A stretch of 8,293 nt of DNA, from the NCBI GenBank assembly GCA_009702725.1, contig WLHM01000045.1:1-8293 (forward strand). The letters run 5' to 3'. A program made the translations under genes and the position numbers. Origin of the DNA: Actinomycetota bacterium (GTDB taxonomy: Bacteria > Actinomycetota > Actinomycetes > S36-B12). Shown here piece by piece: positions 7,389 through 8,293 of this stretch (positions are counted from its first letter, which is position 1; every line of letters begins with the position of its first letter). The notes under the pieces were generated by a model. That model searched no databases. It was not told the origin of the DNA and saw only the letters and a program-made list of their open reading frames with translations.

Positions 7389-7396
7389 CCGGTGGT

Positions 7397-7424
7397 TTGT
7401 GGCCCGGGAAAAGTGTTTTAGAGT
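7397..7424 (+). promoter_or_regulatory. Promoter of the L,D-transpeptidase gene, leaderless type
   Basis: TAGAGT (7419-7424) lies six bases before GTG 7431, the same geometry as at the other two leaderless starts. A weak -35 candidate, TTGTGG (7397-7402), has a 16-bp spacer. AGGCGG (7425-7430) directly abuts the GTG and so is too close to act as a Shine-Dalgarno site. The whole 42-bp gap after the dehydrogenase stop shows no terminator hairpin. Confidence 0.45.
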
Positions 7425-7430
7425 AGGCGG

Positions 7431-8293
7431 GTGCTTCCCCCACGTCGCCTCGCCTTGACCGTAGCCACCAAGCTGGCGGCGGGTGCAATTGCCGCCAGTG
7501 CCATTACTGTCATTGGTGCGACTACCGCCCTAGCGGTCGAGCCATACCCGTCAGCCCCAACCATCACCGCGGTTAATTCCGGCCCCGCGGCCACCGAACT
7601 GCAGGTTGTCTACACCGCGCCATTAGCCGATGGCGGCTCACCAGTTACGGCGTATCAGGTTTCAATTGACGGCGGAACCATCTGGTTTACCTGTGCTGGT
7701 GTCTCTGGGATATGCCCACTGGGAAGTTTGACGAGTGGGCAGACCTACTCAGTGATACTTCGCGCGGTCAATGGAACAGGTGCCGGCGAGATAAGCAATA
7801 CCGGGGTAGGGATCCCCGCCGCGGCGGTTACCGAATCGGCCGATAAACCGAAAGTTCTTCCTAAGCCGCATGTTCGAGTAAGCGCAACATTTAATGCGGC
7901 AAGCAATAATCTCGGGGTAACTAGCCCGACCGTACGCCTTGGGGTCGGCGCTTTACCGAAATTTCGATTTAGCCGCGATATCTCCAACAAGGCTGCCGTC
8001 GAAAGAAATCTCGCGGTGACTGCCACCAACCAAGATGGCGTCGTTCGTGGGGTACCGGGCGCATGGGGCTGGCTGGATAACCGCAGTGTGGTTTTTCGTC
8101 CACGCAGCTGGTGGCCCGGAAACTCAACCATCAACATCACCTCCAAACTGGACAACGCTGTCCTTGGTAAGAGTGGCCGTACATATGTTGTTGGGTCCAC
8201 CGAGCTGGCCCGCACCTATTCATTCATGACGGGCAACAGTGTCGTCATAAAGGTTGATGGCAAGACAGATCGAATGAGTGTTTTTATAGATGG
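7431..8293 (+). CDS. Secreted L,D-transpeptidase with fibronectin type III domain, 3' end beyond the window
   Basis: The frame is open from GTG 7431 to the window edge (287 codons and two bases). An in-frame TAG at 7419-7421 excludes an earlier start. Residues 1-35 form a signal peptide: basic LPPRR, a hydrophobic Leu/Ala/Ile core, and cleavage after ALA35. Residues about 42-124 are a fibronectin type III-like domain (APLADGGSPVTAYQVSIDGG, then a GLxxGxxYxxxVxAxN-type strand, LTSGQTYSVILRAVNGTG), with Cys88 and Cys95 close enough to pair. A linker about 125-155 follows. Residues about 160-265 match the Ig-like domain of actinobacterial L,D-transpeptidases: NKAAVERNLAVT, then GAWGWLDNRSVVFRPRSWWP. 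The YkuD catalytic domain starts near residue 268; its His and Cys motifs lie outside the window, so activity cannot be confirmed. Relatives make 3-3 peptidoglycan cross-links in the cell wall. Carboxypeptidase or non-catalytic variants remain possible. Confidence 0.85.
   Translation, partial: MLPPRRLALTVATKLAAGAIAASAITVIGATTALAVEPYPSAPTITAVNSGPAATELQVVYTAPLADGGSPVTAYQVSIDGGTIWFTCAGVSGICPLGSLTSGQTYSVILRAVNGTGAGEISNTGVGIPAAAVTESADKPKVLPKPHVRVSATFNAASNNLGVTSPTVRLGVGALPKFRFSRDISNKAAVERNLAVTATNQDGVVRGVPGAWGWLDNRSVVFRPRSWWPGNSTINITSKLDNAVLGKSGRTYVVGSTELARTYSFMTGNSVVIKVDGKTDRMSVFID

Noticed and set aside
7389..7418. CCCGGG-centred sequence after the dehydrogenase considered as a terminator
   Set aside because: The palindrome is only six bases with no extended stem; the following AT-rich bases fit a promoter better.
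7745..8215. Minus-strand open frame of 156 codons at the window end
   Set aside because: It is antisense to the L,D-transpeptidase, whose signal peptide and domains are clear.

Overview
The window looks like a piece of an actinobacterial chromosome. The best evidence is a fused 2-oxoglutarate metabolism enzyme of the Kgd/OdhA type (acyltransferase domain joined to an E1 decarboxylase, with no lipoyl domain). It is followed immediately by a 60-residue acidic protein of a small actinobacterial family. Other supporting signs are moderately high GC, tightly packed genes, and start codons placed a fixed six bases after TAnnnT -10 boxes, as in leaderless transcripts. The genus cannot be fixed from the sequence. 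No mobile element, CRISPR array, tRNA or rRNA is visible.

Layout: (1) 1-204, plus strand, the C-terminal end of an FkbM-type methyltransferase. (2) 238-4079, minus strand, kgd followed after 11 bp by the small protein; this pair converges on the methyltransferase gene. (3) 4204-5906, minus strand, a two-gene ABC-2 type exporter (ATPase then permease) joined by a 4-bp ATGA overlap, upstream of kgd in the same orientation with a 124-bp gap. (4) A 30-bp divergent spacer. (5) 5937-7388, plus strand, an aldehyde dehydrogenase. (6) 7431 to the window end, plus strand, the N-terminal two thirds or so of a secreted cell-wall L,D-transpeptidase carrying a fibronectin type III domain.

The genes cover unrelated housekeeping jobs: TCA-cycle 2-oxoglutarate oxidation, efflux, aldehyde oxidation and peptidoglycan cross-linking. 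The only units that clearly belong together are the exporter pair and kgd with its small partner. The most distinctive regulatory feature is the 30-bp spacer at 5907-5936. Both genes there appear to start leaderless, and each start codon falls where the other promoter's -35 box should be. The same TAnnnT-N6-start arrangement recurs before the L,D-transpeptidase. No clearly new multigene system was found; the small Kgd-linked protein is the least understood gene.
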